Shown here: one piece after another, positions 8,874 through 18,467 of the stretch
Layout of the letters: each line of letters starts with the position of its first letter
Numbering within the stretch: the stretch's first letter is position 1
DNA from: Pseudooceanicola sp. HF7
Lineage (GTDB): Bacteria > Pseudomonadota > Alphaproteobacteria > Rhodobacterales > Rhodobacteraceae
DNA length: 43,499 bases
Reading direction: 5' to 3'
Assembly (NCBI RefSeq): GCF_011806405.1
Contig: NZ_JAATOW010000039.1
Coordinates: 1-43,499, forward strand
The notes under the pieces: generated by a model
What the model was told of the DNA's origin: nothing
What the model saw: only the letters and a program-made list of their open reading frames with translations
The model's database searches: none
Translations under genes and position numbers: made by a program

Positions 8874-9884
8874 ATGACCGCGACTTTCTCTTCCCTTGAT
8901 GAATTCCGGGCGGCGCTTCGGTCCGCGAAAGGCCCCGACGCGGCGGCCCTGGCCGGTGCGGCAGAGCGCAATGGCCAGCTGACCAAGCCTGCGGGATCGC
9001 TGGGCCGGCTGGAAGAGCTGGCGATCTGGTACGCCGGGTGGCGCGGACAGGCAAAGCCGGTGCTGGCACATCCCCAGGTGGTGATCTTCGCGGGCAATCA
9101 CGGGGTCGTGGCCCGGGGCGTCTCGGCCTTTCCGGCGGAGGTGACCGAACAGATGGTGCTGAACTTCCAGCATGGCGGCGCGGCGATCAACCAGCTTTCC
9201 CGCGTGGCGGGGGCCACGATGGATGTGCATGCGCTTGATCTGGACCGTCCCACGCAGGATTTTTGCGAAGGTCCGGCGATGAGCGAGGCAGAGCTGCTGA
9301 GCGCCCTGAAAACCGGCTGGAATGCCGTGAGTCCCGAGGCCGATCTGCTGGTGACCGGAGAGATGGGGATCGGAAACACGACCCCCGCCGCAGCAATTGC
9401 CCTGGCGCTGTTCGGCGGCACGGCCACCGACTGGTCCGGGCGCGGCACCGGGCTGGACGACGCGGGCGTGTTCCGCAAGGCCGAGGTCGTGGCTGAGGGC
9501 GTGGCCCTGCATCAACCTGAAACCGGCCTTGAGACCCTGCGCTGCCTGGGCGGGCGGGAGATCGCGGCGATGGCTGGCGCCATAGCGCGGGCCCGGGTGC
9601 TGGGCATCCCGGTGCTGCTGGACGGGTTCATCTGCTGTGCGGCCGCCGCCTGCCTGACGGCGGAGGTGCCCGGCGCGTTGGATCACGCCGTCGCGGGCCA
9701 TGCCAGCGCGGAAGGGGCCCATCCCCGCCTGCTTGAGAAATTGGGGAAAGAGCCACTTCTGACCCTTGGCTTGCGTCTGGGCGAAGGGTCCGGCGCTGCG
9801 CTGGCCATTCCGATCCTGCAGGGCGCGGTGGCCTGCCTGTCCGGCATGGCCACCTTTGCCGAGGCCGGCGTGACGGACGGCTAG
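8874..9884 (+). CDS. cobT: Nicotinate-nucleotide-dimethylbenzimidazole phosphoribosyltransferase
   Basis: A 336-residue cytoplasmic enzyme (CobT/CobU) that makes alpha-ribazole phosphate from nicotinate mononucleotide and dimethylbenzimidazole, supplying the lower ligand that CobS attaches. Family landmarks are [18 protein letters not shown] near residue 35, [16 protein letters not shown] near 72, [13 protein letters not shown] near 160 and the C-terminal [11 protein letters not shown] containing the catalytic glutamate. The stop codon overlaps that of the convergent antiporter gene in a shared CTAG (9881-9884). Confidence 0.96.
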   Translation: MTATFSSLDEFRAALRSAKGPDAAALAGAAERNGQLTKPAGSLGRLEELAIWYAGWRGQAKPVLAHPQVVIFAGNHGVVARGVSAFPAEVTEQMVLNFQHGGAAINQLSRVAGATMDVHALDLDRPTQDFCEGPAMSEAELLSALKTGWNAVSPEADLLVTGEMGIGNTTPAAAIALALFGGTATDWSGRGTGLDDAGVFRKAEVVAEGVALHQPETGLETLRCLGGREIAAMAGAIARARVLGIPVLLDGFICCAAAACLTAEVPGALDHAVAGHASAEGAHPRLLEKLGKEPLLTLGLRLGEGSGAALAIPILQGAVACLSGMATFAEAGVTDG

Positions 9885-11776
9885 GCCGCGTCGCCCGGCT
9901 TGTTGGTAAACTGCGCCAGAAGCGCGGTTTCCAGGTCCTTCTCAAGCTCGTTGGCCCGCGCGATGTACTCCGGATTGCGCGAGGCCGGCAGGTTCGGATC
10001 CCAGAGCTCTGCCAGCTCGCGCACCGTCATGCGGTCATGTCGCGAAAAGATGCGCGCGGCCTCTGCCGCCTCGAAATCCGTCAGCCCGATGTTTTCCAGC
10101 ACGTAGCGCCCCGCACGCAGGGAGCTGTCGAAGGTTTCGCGCACGATGTCGTCTGCCCCGGCCTGGTACAGCCCGTAGACATGAGTCCGGTCATAGGCGC
10201 GGGCGATGATATGCAGGTCCGGCCGTTCAGAGCGGGCATAGGACACCAGCTTGGTCACCGCGTCATTGTTGTCCATGGCGGCCACCAGCACGCGCGCCTT
10301 GTCCAGCCCGGCGGCATGCAGGATGTCCGGGCGCGTGGGGTCGCCGAAGTAGCACTTGAAGCCGAAGCGGCGCATGACCTCGATCGTGTTCATGTCGTTG
10401 TCCAGGATCACGGTCTTGAAGCCGGAGCTTTGCACTAGCCGGTTCACGATCTGCCCGAAACGGCCGACCCCGGCGATGATCACGATCCCTTCATCCTCGA
10501 ATTCTTCGTCCTCGGGCGCTTCCGCCGTATCCACCATGCGGCGGGAGATCTGGTCATAGACGATGAAGAACAGCGGCGTGAGCAGCATGGTCAGGGTGAT
10601 CGACAGCAGCACGGAGTCTGCCAGCCCGGTGTTGAAGACCTCAAGCTGGCGCGAGAAGCTGACCAGCACGAAGCCGAATTCCCCGGCCTGGGCCAGCCCA
10701 AGCGTAAACAGGATCAGGTTGCGGTGGCGCAGCTTGAAGATCCAGCCAAGCGCACAGAGGATCGCGCCCTTCAGCAGGATCACTGCCAGCGCGATGCCGA
10801 CGATGCGCACAGGGTCGTTGAGGAAGATCGAAAAGTCGATGCCCGCGCCTACGGTGATGAAGAAGAGCCCCAGCAAGAGGCCCTTGAAGGGCTGGATGTC
10901 GCTTTCCAGCTCATGGCGGAATTCACTGTTGGCCAGCACCACGCCGGCCAGGAAAGTGCCAAGCGCGGGGGACAGCCCCACCAGGTTCATAAGCGAGGCG
11001 ATCCCGATCAGGATGGCCAGCGCCAGGGCGGTGTACATTTCCGGCAATCGGGCGGAATGGATGAAACGGAAGAGCGGCCGGATCAGGTAGATCCCGGCCA
11101 GGATGACGATCCCCACCGCGGCAAGGGTCACCAGGGTGATCCCCCATCCCGGCAGGTTGGAGATCAGCGTCGCCGCGCCTTCGGCCACGGTGACGATCTC
11201 AGGCGCGGCGGCGGCGCCTTCGGCCAAGGCCTCGGGGGCGGGCGGCGGCGTCTGCGCGACGGAGGAGAGCGCCAGAAGCGGCAGGAAGGCGATCATCGGG
11301 ATCACCGCCATGTCCTGCGTCAGAAGCACGGCAAAGGCAGATCGGCCCCCGGGTGTCTGCATCAGACCCTTCTCGGACAGGGTCTGCAGCACGATGGCGG
11401 TCGAGGACAGCGAAAAGACCATGCCAAGCGCCAGGGCCGTGTTCCAGGCCATGCCAAAGGCCATGGCGGCACCGGCCACCGCCCCCATGGTCAGCACCAC
11501 CTGCAAGCCGCCCAGTCCCAGAAGCTTGTGCCGCATGTCCCAGAGCGCACGGGGCTCAAGCTCGAGCCCGATCAGGAACAGCATCATGACCACGCCGAAT
11601 TCGGCGAAATGCTGCAGGCTGTGGGTTTCATGGCCCACCAGGTGCAGCACCGGCCCGATCAGCATCCCGGCGGCCAGGTAGCCCAGCACCGAGCCCAGCC
11701 CAAGCCGAGCGGCCAGCGGGACGGCGATCACTGCCGCGGTCAGGTAGATCGTTGCCTGGTAAAGGAAGCTTTCCAT
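9881..11776 (-). CDS. CPA2 family cation:proton antiporter with TrkA-N domain
   Basis: A 631-residue membrane protein of the Kef-type CPA2 family. Residues 1 to about 405 contain some 12 hydrophobic segments, including the core region [13 protein letters not shown]. The C-terminal half begins with a Rossmann RCK/TrkA-N domain ([15 protein letters not shown], followed by [19 protein letters not shown]). A long periplasmic or cytoplasmic loop rich in Ala/Pro/Glu sits at about residues 178-200. Such proteins exchange K+ or Na+ for protons, with gating by nucleotides or thiol adducts in KefB/KefC. Whether this one is glutathione-gated cannot be judged, and no ancillary KefF/KefG gene is adjacent. 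Confidence 0.92.
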   Translation of the reverse strand: MESFLYQATIYLTAAVIAVPLAARLGLGSVLGYLAAGMLIGPVLHLVGHETHSLQHFAEFGVVMMLFLIGLELEPRALWDMRHKLLGLGGLQVVLTMGAVAGAAMAFGMAWNTALALGMVFSLSSTAIVLQTLSEKGLMQTPGGRSAFAVLLTQDMAVIPMIAFLPLLALSSVAQTPPPAPEALAEGAAAAPEIVTVAEGAATLISNLPGWGITLVTLAAVGIVILAGIYLIRPLFRFIHSARLPEMYTALALAILIGIASLMNLVGLSPALGTFLAGVVLANSEFRHELESDIQPFKGLLLGLFFITVGAGIDFSIFLNDPVRIVGIALAVILLKGAILCALGWIFKLRHRNLILFTLGLAQAGEFGFVLVSFSRQLEVFNTGLADSVLLSITLTMLLTPLFFIVYDQISRRMVDTAEAPEDEEFEDEGIVIIAGVGRFGQIVNRLVQSSGFKTVILDNDMNTIEVMRRFGFKCYFGDPTRPDILHAAGLDKARVLVAAMDNNDAVTKLVSYARSERPDLHIIARAYDRTHVYGLYQAGADDIVRETFDSSLRAGRYVLENIGLTDFEAAEAARIFSRHDRMTVRELAELWDPNLPASRNPEYIARANELEKDLETALLAQFTNKPGDAA

Positions 11777-11897
11777 GGGGTCTTGAGTGTCCTTCCTGGC
11801 CGCATGCCTGTGCGGCTGGTGTTGCTGGGGCGCGGGCTATGGCGGCTGCGCGGTGGCTGTCACGTGGCCTTGCCGAAGGGCATCTGCCGGGCCGCCC

Positions 11898-11923
11898 GAC
11901 CCGTGCCGCAAGCGCGGCGGGTC
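11898..11923 (-). other. GC-rich hairpin between two minus-strand genes
   Basis: GACCC/GGGTC with an inner GCCGC/GCGGC stem and a 4-base loop lies in the 224-base gap between the 748-residue protein gene and the antiporter gene. It lacks a T run on either strand, so its function as a terminator is doubtful. The rest of the gap (11777-12000) shows no gene. Confidence 0.35.
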
Positions 11924-12000
11924 CGGTCCGCTTCGATGATAGATATCCCTCAGCGGCAGGCAACCGGCTTGCGCAGCTGATCACGCCCGAATGGGGCGGT

Positions 12001-14247
12001 TCAGGGCATTTCCAGCAGGAGATTCCTGTTGGATTTGACGTATCTTAGCGCATCTTCGCTGATCGCGGCCACCCGGCCGCCATCCAGCCTGTCCCCGACG
12101 CCGACCTTGACGATGCGCCCGTTGGGCAGGCGCACCAGGGCTGAGCGGTTCCCGGACGAGCCCATGACACCGATAAGGTTCAGATCGTTGAGGTTGATCG
12201 CCCGTTTCGCCGTTGCCAGCCGCGTCACGCCAGATTGTGAGGGCGCTGGCGGGCTTGTGGTTTGCGATGGTTCCACCGCCGGGGCGGCGGCGCGGGCGGC
12301 TGCCACCTGTTCGGCAAAGCCCTTTGGCCGGGCATGGGGGCGCAAAGAGAAGATGCGGGGTACGGCCAGCTCTTCGTCGTCTTCCGTGGCTTCGGGTTCG
12401 CCATCGGCCAGGTCCTCCGCATCGCTCGATGCGGTGCCGGTATCCTCGATACCGGCGGGGCGGGGGCGGGGGCGGACCAGTCCGGCCAGTTCTTCAGCCA
12501 GCGGGCTGGGCTGCGTTTCCGAGTCGGCGTCTTCGGCGGTCTGCGCAGGCTCTGGTGCTTCAACGGGTGTCTCGGCCTCAGAAGCTTCAGTGGCGGCGGT
12601 ATCAGCGCCAGGCGTCTCCGGACCCGCGGCCTCTTCGGCGGGCGCCTCTTGTGCTGGGTCGGTGCCGGGGCGTTCGGGCGGCACGACGTCAGGGGGACCG
12701 CTGTAGACCAGGTGCCCGGCCGGGGTCATCGCGCCCTCTGGCGTGGCAACGACCAACCCGCGGTCATCCAGCTCAAAGCGGGCATCTGGCGCGGGCGGCA
12801 GGGGTGGCTCTGAAAACGCGGGGTCGGGCACTGGAGGAAGCACCGGTTGCGGCATGGTTTCAAAGACCGGGGGCAGGCCTTCGACGGGGCTGGCCAAGGC
12901 CACCTCGATCGGGGCCAGGACAGAGCCGGGCGGCGCGACGCTGGCCAATGGTGCGCGCTGCCAAATGCCGGTGGCGGCATAGCGGGCTGCGGCCTCTGAC
13001 GGGGTGGCGGGCGCAGAACGGGGCACCGGCGCGGCCACAGGCACGGATTCGGGCTGATTCGGCGGCGCGCCAGCATCGGAGGGCGCAAGGGCCTGCGGCG
13101 CGGCGGCGGCCGGGCGATTGTCTGCGCCGCTGCGTGGCGCGGGCAGGCTGTCCGGTTGCTGGGCTGCGCCGGTCATCTCTTCCGGTGACGTACCGATGAG
13201 GGGGCCATTGGTGGCGTCGTCAGGCGCCGCGCTCTCGGGCTCGTTCAGCGCGATCTGCTCCGGCGGCTCCATGCTGCCGGAGAGCGGACCCATGAGGAAG
13301 GCCCAGGTCCCGGCACCTGCCAGAAGCACCAGCGCGGCCCCGGCCAGCATCAGCTTGCCCTTGGCGCTGCGCTTCGGCTCATCGCGCGTGCCGAAGACCG
13401 TCAGGCGCTCTGCTTCGGTCTGCGCGGCTTGGTCCGGTGCGGGTGCGACCGGCGGGGGGGCCGTTTGCATGGACCCGGCGGGCGGCTTGGGCGCAGGGGG
13501 CTGGGGAGCCGGGGGGGGCGAAACTTCTACCGGCGTCACGGATGCAGGAGCTTCGGCGGAGAGGTCAGCCGGGGGCTCTGCCGGTTGAGCGATGTCGGCC
13601 GTGCGCACAGGTTCGGGAGCCGCGACCGGTGCCGGAGTTTCGCCAAGGGGCCGAGCCAGTTGGGCCACTTCCGGCGCGGTGAGCGGTTTGGGTGGCTCTG
13701 CAGGGGCGGCGGGCGCTGCAACCGGCTCCGCGTTCGGGGCGGCCACGGGGGCCGGGTCCGCAGGGCGTTCTTCAGGACCGAAGTAGGGCTCTTTCGCGAA
13801 GACCGCGGGATCGGTGGGTGCGGCGACATAGGCGACGGGGTTGAAGCCCCAGCGGGTGGCGAAACGATCCGCCTCTTCAAGGGTCTCACGGGCGACGGCG
13901 GCGATTTGCAGCTCTGCACCGGTGCGATGCCAGTCAAAGCGCAGGTCGGCCACGGCATAGGGCGTCACCCCTTCCAGCGCTGCGGCGACCAGCGGGGCCT
14001 CTTCCCCGTGGGGAAGATCCTGGGGCACCGCGATGGTGAGGTAGCGCACCTGGTCCTCGGGAAGCACGATCTGGCTGCGCACGGGCTGACCCAGCTCTGC
14101 CTCTGCCCGCGCCAGGATGGAGGCCACCTGGGCGGCGAAATTGTCATCCTCGAACCGAGCACGGCCGACATCGGCCCAAACGCCATCGGCCCGCCGCTGA
14201 AGCGAGAGCGCGTGTTCGGTGAATCTCAGGGCAAGGTCAGGACGCAT
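12001..14247 (-). CDS. GspL/PilM- and GspC/PilP-like bitopic membrane protein
   Basis: A 748-residue protein not matched confidently to a named family. Residues 1 to about 160 look like a soluble globular domain with alternating strands (SQIVLPEDQVRYLTIAVP, then LRFDWHRTGAELQIAAVAR), reminiscent of the cytoplasmic GspL/PilM fold. A Pro/Ala-rich linker (about 160-290) leads to one transmembrane segment at about 298-320. A second very long Pro/Ala/Glu linker follows, then a compact C-terminal domain (about 672-748) with NLIGVMGSSGNRSALVRLPN and VKVGVGDRLDGG. That last domain strongly resembles the GspC/PilP 'homology region' that contacts secretins. Topology is probably N-in, C-periplasm. No other type II secretion or type IV pilus gene is in the window. 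The start lacks a clear ribosome-binding site. Confidence 0.85.
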   Translation of the reverse strand: MRPDLALRFTEHALSLQRRADGVWADVGRARFEDDNFAAQVASILARAEAELGQPVRSQIVLPEDQVRYLTIAVPQDLPHGEEAPLVAAALEGVTPYAVADLRFDWHRTGAELQIAAVARETLEEADRFATRWGFNPVAYVAAPTDPAVFAKEPYFGPEERPADPAPVAAPNAEPVAAPAAPAEPPKPLTAPEVAQLARPLGETPAPVAAPEPVRTADIAQPAEPPADLSAEAPASVTPVEVSPPPAPQPPAPKPPAGSMQTAPPPVAPAPDQAAQTEAERLTVFGTRDEPKRSAKGKLMLAGAALVLLAGAGTWAFLMGPLSGSMEPPEQIALNEPESAAPDDATNGPLIGTSPEEMTGAAQQPDSLPAPRSGADNRPAAAAPQALAPSDAGAPPNQPESVPVAAPVPRSAPATPSEAAARYAATGIWQRAPLASVAPPGSVLAPIEVALASPVEGLPPVFETMPQPVLPPVPDPAFSEPPLPPAPDARFELDDRGLVVATPEGAMTPAGHLVYSGPPDVVPPERPGTDPAQEAPAEEAAGPETPGADTAATEASEAETPVEAPEPAQTAEDADSETQPSPLAEELAGLVRPRPRPAGIEDTGTASSDAEDLADGEPEATEDDEELAVPRIFSLRPHARPKGFAEQVAAARAAAPAVEPSQTTSPPAPSQSGVTRLATAKRAINLNDLNLIGVMGSSGNRSALVRLPNGRIVKVGVGDRLDGGRVAAISEDALRYVKSNRNLLLEMP

Positions 14248-14407
14248 GTATCGTTCAAGTTATGTGATCGCGACATGCCCGCAAGGCCCCGGAGACGGTC
14301 AGGTCCGGCGGAAGCCAGCAGTGGGCGCGAATTTGCTCAACACTAACGCAGCGGAGAGTTGCGGCAAAGTAAAACGCCTGTGTGTCGGCGCAAAAGCGCG
14401 ACAGGTT

Positions 14408-15394
14408 TCAGCGCATCCAGAAACCTTCGCGGCGCAGGCGGTTGCGGATCGCCTGTTCCTTGCGGGGCAGGTTGTCCTGATCGAAGAGCGCGCGCACCTT
14501 GGTTCCGCGGCCCTGGTAGATCATCCGTTTCATCGGCTCGTAGTTCTTGAGTATCTTCTTGATCCGATTGGGTTTCGCGACCTCTTCCAGCACCTGGACG
14601 GCCTTGTCGCTTTCACGCGCAAAAAGCAGCGGCAGGTAGCGGTAGTGGCAGCTGACCTCACCATCCAGCAGCCCCTCTGGCAGGGCGTCGCGCCCTCCGC
14701 CAAGCGCATGGATCACCAGCGGCAAAGCCACCTGGTCAAGCCAGGGGACAAGCGGCTGGCAGATCAGCTCTGGCGGCGGGGTGTCGCGGATCGCCAGCGC
14801 GTACTCAAGGAAAAGCCGCGCGAAGTCCTGGGGGGAGCGGTGGTAGAAGAACCCGGCGTTGAAATAGAGGTAGCGGCGCCAGAATTCATCCGGCCATGCC
14901 TTGTCGAGCGAGCTTTCGAAATCCAGCCCGAAGCGGACATAGAGGCTTTTCCAGATCTCCGTGTAGCCGGGCCCGTAAAGCTCCGGCACCGGCCAGGTCC
15001 CTTCCCGCCGAAGAGAGGCGCCCGGGCGGTCGAAATCGAAGGGCACCTCTGAAATCTCGTCCAGGATCAGCGTGTCACTGTCAAAGAAGACGAAAGGCTC
15101 ATCCGGGGGCAAGGCGAAGAGGCATTCGATCTTGTTGCCCTGGGGATAGGAGGCGCCGAAATGCAGGCTGTCGAAGGGCAGCATTTCTGCTCCCAGCCGG
15201 GCCAGAAGGTCCAGCACGCCGGCATCCTGGATGCGCGGGTCCTGTGGCCAGAGCGGGCCTGGGCGGGGTTGCGCCACGAAAAGACGGCCCGCGAATTTCG
15301 GGCTGCGCGCCCGCAGGGAGGCCGCGAAGAGCGCGGCTTCGTATTGAAGGCGGCCGGACTGACCGACAATGACGATGTTGAAGGTCTCGCGCAT
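14408..15394 (-). CDS. Glycosyltransferase-like protein (GT-A type)
   Basis: A 328-residue soluble protein. The N terminus (FNIVIVGQSGRLQYEAALFAAS) and the motif VFFDSDTLIL at about residue 110 resemble the nucleotide-sugar-binding and DxD metal site of GT-A fold glycosyltransferases. The C-terminal half is rich in aromatic residues (WRRYLYFNAGFFYHRSP), also common in such enzymes. The ATG at 15394 is chosen over upstream frame extension because it opens directly on the conserved strand and is preceded by a GGGA. The donor and acceptor are unknown. The gene stands alone between the fusion membrane protein and the peroxidase gene. Confidence 0.8.
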   Translation of the reverse strand: MRETFNIVIVGQSGRLQYEAALFAASLRARSPKFAGRLFVAQPRPGPLWPQDPRIQDAGVLDLLARLGAEMLPFDSLHFGASYPQGNKIECLFALPPDEPFVFFDSDTLILDEISEVPFDFDRPGASLRREGTWPVPELYGPGYTEIWKSLYVRFGLDFESSLDKAWPDEFWRRYLYFNAGFFYHRSPQDFARLFLEYALAIRDTPPPELICQPLVPWLDQVALPLVIHALGGGRDALPEGLLDGEVSCHYRYLPLLFARESDKAVQVLEEVAKPNRIKKILKNYEPMKRMIYQGRGTKVRALFDQDNLPRKEQAIRNRLRREGFWMR

Positions 15395-15611
15395 TCCCGA
15401 TTCCCGGCCCTGATCTGTAATGCGGTGAAAAAAATGGATAATTGCAGGGCTAGCATAGTCAAGCCGAGCCGGTTGGGGAAGCGGGCTTTGCTGCGGGATG
15501 TCCTGCGGTCGCTGGATTGCAGCAGGGTAGCCTTTGTGATCAGCCTGCACGCCCATTTGTGCGGCGCGATGTCAGCCGGACCGACGTGCCGGGAACATGC
15601 GGCCCCTCCGC

Positions 15612-16991
15612 CTAACGGCCGGTCACCGGCAGGCCACTGGGTACGGAGGCCGGAACGCCAAGGCGTTCTGCCGGGTCTTCCAGGCTTTCGAGGAAGGCGA
15701 TCAAGGCCGCGACATCGCTATCCGACAGGGCCGTGGGGGCAAGGCTGTTGGCGCGGGCGATGGCCTCCACCTCGGCGGCGGAGCTCTGGATCGGCAGGTC
15801 GTTCGCCCCGGGCAGGGACGGCAGGATGGCTTGCGAGATGTCGTAGCTTTGCAGGGAGCCCACCGGATCCAGGTGATGGCGGATGACGCCCTCGAGCGTG
15901 GCAAAGGCGCCGTCGTGGCCGTAGGGGGCCGTCAGGGTCACGTTGCGCAGCGATGGCGTGCGGAAGGCGAAGGCGTCAGCCAGATCGCCGGTGACGCGGA
16001 AACGACCTTCATCGCGGGAGTGGTTTTCGAAACGCGCCGCCTTGCCCGGTCCGATCTGGGGCATGGCGATGGCGTGGAAGTCATGATCGGTCTGCAGCCA
16101 TCCCGCGTGGCAGGTGGCGCAATCGGCCTCGCCGTAGAACAGGTCCATCCCGCGTTGGGCATCGGGCGGCAGGCTGGCCTTGCCAGACATGGCGCGGTCG
16201 AAGGGGGCGTCGTCCGCACGCCACTCAAAGGCGATGAAATCGGCGATGACATTGGCGATGGCGGCAAAGGTGACCGGCGCGTCGGGCGCGATCTGCGCGA
16301 AGCGCTCGGCATAGGCGGGGATGGCCGCAACCCGCGCGGCAATCTTGTCCCAGGCACCGCCGGGCTGCGCCAGCAGCCCCTGGCGCACTGATTGGCTGAC
16401 TTCGTTCTCGGCGTAATGCCCGGCCATCTCATCGCCCGAAAGCACCGGGAACATGGCCTGCGCGGCGAGCGGAGAGGCAAAGCCCAGGCTCATCTCCGCG
16501 CCAAGCGGGGTACGGATGCCATTGGGCTGGCTCTCGTCCAGCTCGAGGCGGCCGTCGTGGAAGAAACGGGTGAATTCCTCGGCACCCAGGTTCCAGAGGC
16601 CCGGCGCATTGCGCGGGATGCGCTGCTCGGGCAGATTCTCGGCGTTGATCTTGCGCCTGGTGCCAAGGCCGATGCCGCCATCGCCCAGCCCCAGGGAGAC
16701 CCCATCGGCAGTGCCCAGGTCGGGATGGTGGCAGGTGGCGCAGCTGACCTCCTGGTTGCCAGAGAGGATCGGATCGTAAAACAGCAACTGCCCCAGCTGG
16801 ACCCGCGCCATGTCGTGTTCGGGAAAGACGGGGCGGGGGCCAAGGTCGGGTAGGCCGCCGGCCTGCGCATCCTGAGCTGAAACCGCCCCGGCGAAGAGGC
16901 AGGCGAGCGCCGTGAGGGCACGCAGTGAGGGCGCGCAGGATCTCCTGGGCAAGAGATGGCTTTCGCCGGTCCTACGCGCCCTGCGGTTCAT
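15612..16991 (-). CDS. Di-haem cytochrome c peroxidase / MauG family
   Basis: A 459-residue periplasmic di-haem protein. A signal peptide with a long basic start ends near residue 39 (AVSA). Two CxxCH haem sites are seen, CATCH at residues 84-88 and 291-295, plus the family segment FRTPSLRNVTLTAPYGHDG at about 343-361. Classical members reduce H2O2 with electrons from small cytochromes; MauG/MbnH-type relatives instead oxidise residues in partner proteins, and the sequence alone does not settle which applies. The start lies 3 bases after the xylB stop with AAGGG within the xylB end, so it looks translationally coupled to the xylose operon, which is unusual for a peroxidase. Confidence 0.92.
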   Translation of the reverse strand: MNRRARRTGESHLLPRRSCAPSLRALTALACLFAGAVSAQDAQAGGLPDLGPRPVFPEHDMARVQLGQLLFYDPILSGNQEVSCATCHHPDLGTADGVSLGLGDGGIGLGTRRKINAENLPEQRIPRNAPGLWNLGAEEFTRFFHDGRLELDESQPNGIRTPLGAEMSLGFASPLAAQAMFPVLSGDEMAGHYAENEVSQSVRQGLLAQPGGAWDKIAARVAAIPAYAERFAQIAPDAPVTFAAIANVIADFIAFEWRADDAPFDRAMSGKASLPPDAQRGMDLFYGEADCATCHAGWLQTDHDFHAIAMPQIGPGKAARFENHSRDEGRFRVTGDLADAFAFRTPSLRNVTLTAPYGHDGAFATLEGVIRHHLDPVGSLQSYDISQAILPSLPGANDLPIQSSAAEVEAIARANSLAPTALSDSDVAALIAFLESLEDPAERLGVPASVPSGLPVTGR

Positions 16992-16994
16992 GGC

Positions 16995-18446
16995 TTATCC
17001 CTTGCCCGTGAGCGCGGGATAGAGCGCGCGGTAGCGGCCATAGGCGTCGTCATAGGCGGCGGTCAGCGCCTTGTCCGGCGCGATCACGTCGCCGGTCTTT
17101 GGCGGGCTCATCACCGCATCCGGAGAGGCGCCGGTCACTGCGCAGATGGCAAGCCGGGCGGCCCCCATGGCGGCGCCGAGCTCGCTGCCCGCAGGTAGCG
17201 ACAGGGGTAGGTCCAGGGTGTTGGCAAGCGTGGTCAGCCAGAAGCGCGACCGTGCGCCGCCGCCGACCGCGAAGAGCGTCTCGAACTGGGCGCCGGTGCC
17301 CTTCAGCGCCTCAAGGCTGTCGCGCAGGGCGAAGCTGACGCCCTCCATGACGGCGCGGGTCAGGTCGGTGCGATCCATCGCCACGTCGAGACCGATGAAG
17401 GCGCCGCGCACGCGGGAATCGTTGTGCGGGGTGCGTTCGCCCGACAGGTAGGGCAGGAAGGTCAGGCTGGAGGGCCCGCTGGCCGTGTCGGGCAGGGCCG
17501 CGGACAGATCCGCCGGGCTTTGGCCAAGGTTGCGCGACAGCCAGTTGAGGCTGTCAGTCGCCGCCAAGATCACGCCCATCTGGTACCAGCGATCCGGCAC
17601 CGCGTGGCAGAAGCTGTGCACGGCCGAGGCCGCGTCCGGCGCATAGCTGTCGCGCCCGACCATCAGCACGCCCGAGGTGCCCAGAGAGACAAAGCCGCTG
17701 CCTTCGCCCAGGGCGCCGATGCCACAGGCCGCCGCCGCGTTGTCACCAGCGCCGCCGGCGACGATGACGGGACCCGTCAGACCCCAGTCCGCGCAGAGCG
17801 TCTCGCGCAGGTTGCCGCCGGGGGCGGCGCCTTCGACAAGCTCGGGCATCTGGTCGCGGCGCATGCCCCCCGCCGCCAGCGCGGCCTCTGACCAGTCGCG
17901 CGCGCCCACGTCCAGCCAGGCGGTGCCCGCGCTGTCGGACATGTCCGAGATATGCTCTCCGGTCAGCCAGAGGCGCAGGTAGTCCTTGGGCAAAAGCACC
18001 TTGGCGACCTTGGCAAAGACCTCTGGCTCGTGCTTTGCGACCCAGGCCAGTTTCGGTGCGGTGAAGCCGGGGAAGACGATATTGCCGGTGATCTCGCGGA
18101 TGCTATCCGTGGCGTCGAGTGCCGCGGCCTCATCGGTGGAGCGGGTATCGTTCCACAGGATGCAGGGGCGCAGCACCTTGTCATCGGCATCGATCAGCGT
18201 CGCGCCATGCATGTGGCCGCTGATCCCGATGCCCTTCATCTGGGCAAAGGCCGCAGGGGCCTTGGCCTTTACCGCCGTGATGGTGGTCTTGCAGGCTTCG
18301 ACCCAGTCGGCGGGGTCCTGTTCCGACCACCCGGCGTGCGGGTGGTCGACATCGAATGCGGCTTCGGCATCTGCCAGAACCGCGCCATCCTCGTTGATGA
18401 GGATGGCGCGCAGGCCAGAGGTTCCGAGGTCGAGACCAAGATACAT
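16995..18446 (-). CDS. xylB: Xylulokinase
   Basis: A 483-residue FGGY-family sugar kinase that phosphorylates D-xylulose to xylulose 5-phosphate for the pentose phosphate pathway. The N terminus MYLGLDLGTSGLRAIL is the phosphate-binding loop; GISGHMHGATLID and WNDTRS are substrate-site motifs of xylulokinases; the C-terminal GGGARSRFWLTTLAN is the adenosine motif. The frame opens at a TTG (18467), but the ATG at 18446 begins the conserved strand and follows AAGGA at a normal distance. The gene lies 21 bases after xylA. Confidence 0.96.
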   Translation of the reverse strand: MYLGLDLGTSGLRAILINEDGAVLADAEAAFDVDHPHAGWSEQDPADWVEACKTTITAVKAKAPAAFAQMKGIGISGHMHGATLIDADDKVLRPCILWNDTRSTDEAAALDATDSIREITGNIVFPGFTAPKLAWVAKHEPEVFAKVAKVLLPKDYLRLWLTGEHISDMSDSAGTAWLDVGARDWSEAALAAGGMRRDQMPELVEGAAPGGNLRETLCADWGLTGPVIVAGGAGDNAAAACGIGALGEGSGFVSLGTSGVLMVGRDSYAPDAASAVHSFCHAVPDRWYQMGVILAATDSLNWLSRNLGQSPADLSAALPDTASGPSSLTFLPYLSGERTPHNDSRVRGAFIGLDVAMDRTDLTRAVMEGVSFALRDSLEALKGTGAQFETLFAVGGGARSRFWLTTLANTLDLPLSLPAGSELGAAMGAARLAICAVTGASPDAVMSPPKTGDVIAPDKALTAAYDDAYGRYRALYPALTGKG

Positions 18447-18467
18447 GTCTTGTCCTTCTTTCAGCAA

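Noticed and set aside
10724-11980. 418-codon plus-strand open frame opposite the antiporter gene
   Set aside because: It has the same Asp/Gln/His-rich antisense composition; the minus strand encodes a full CPA2 transporter with an RCK domain.
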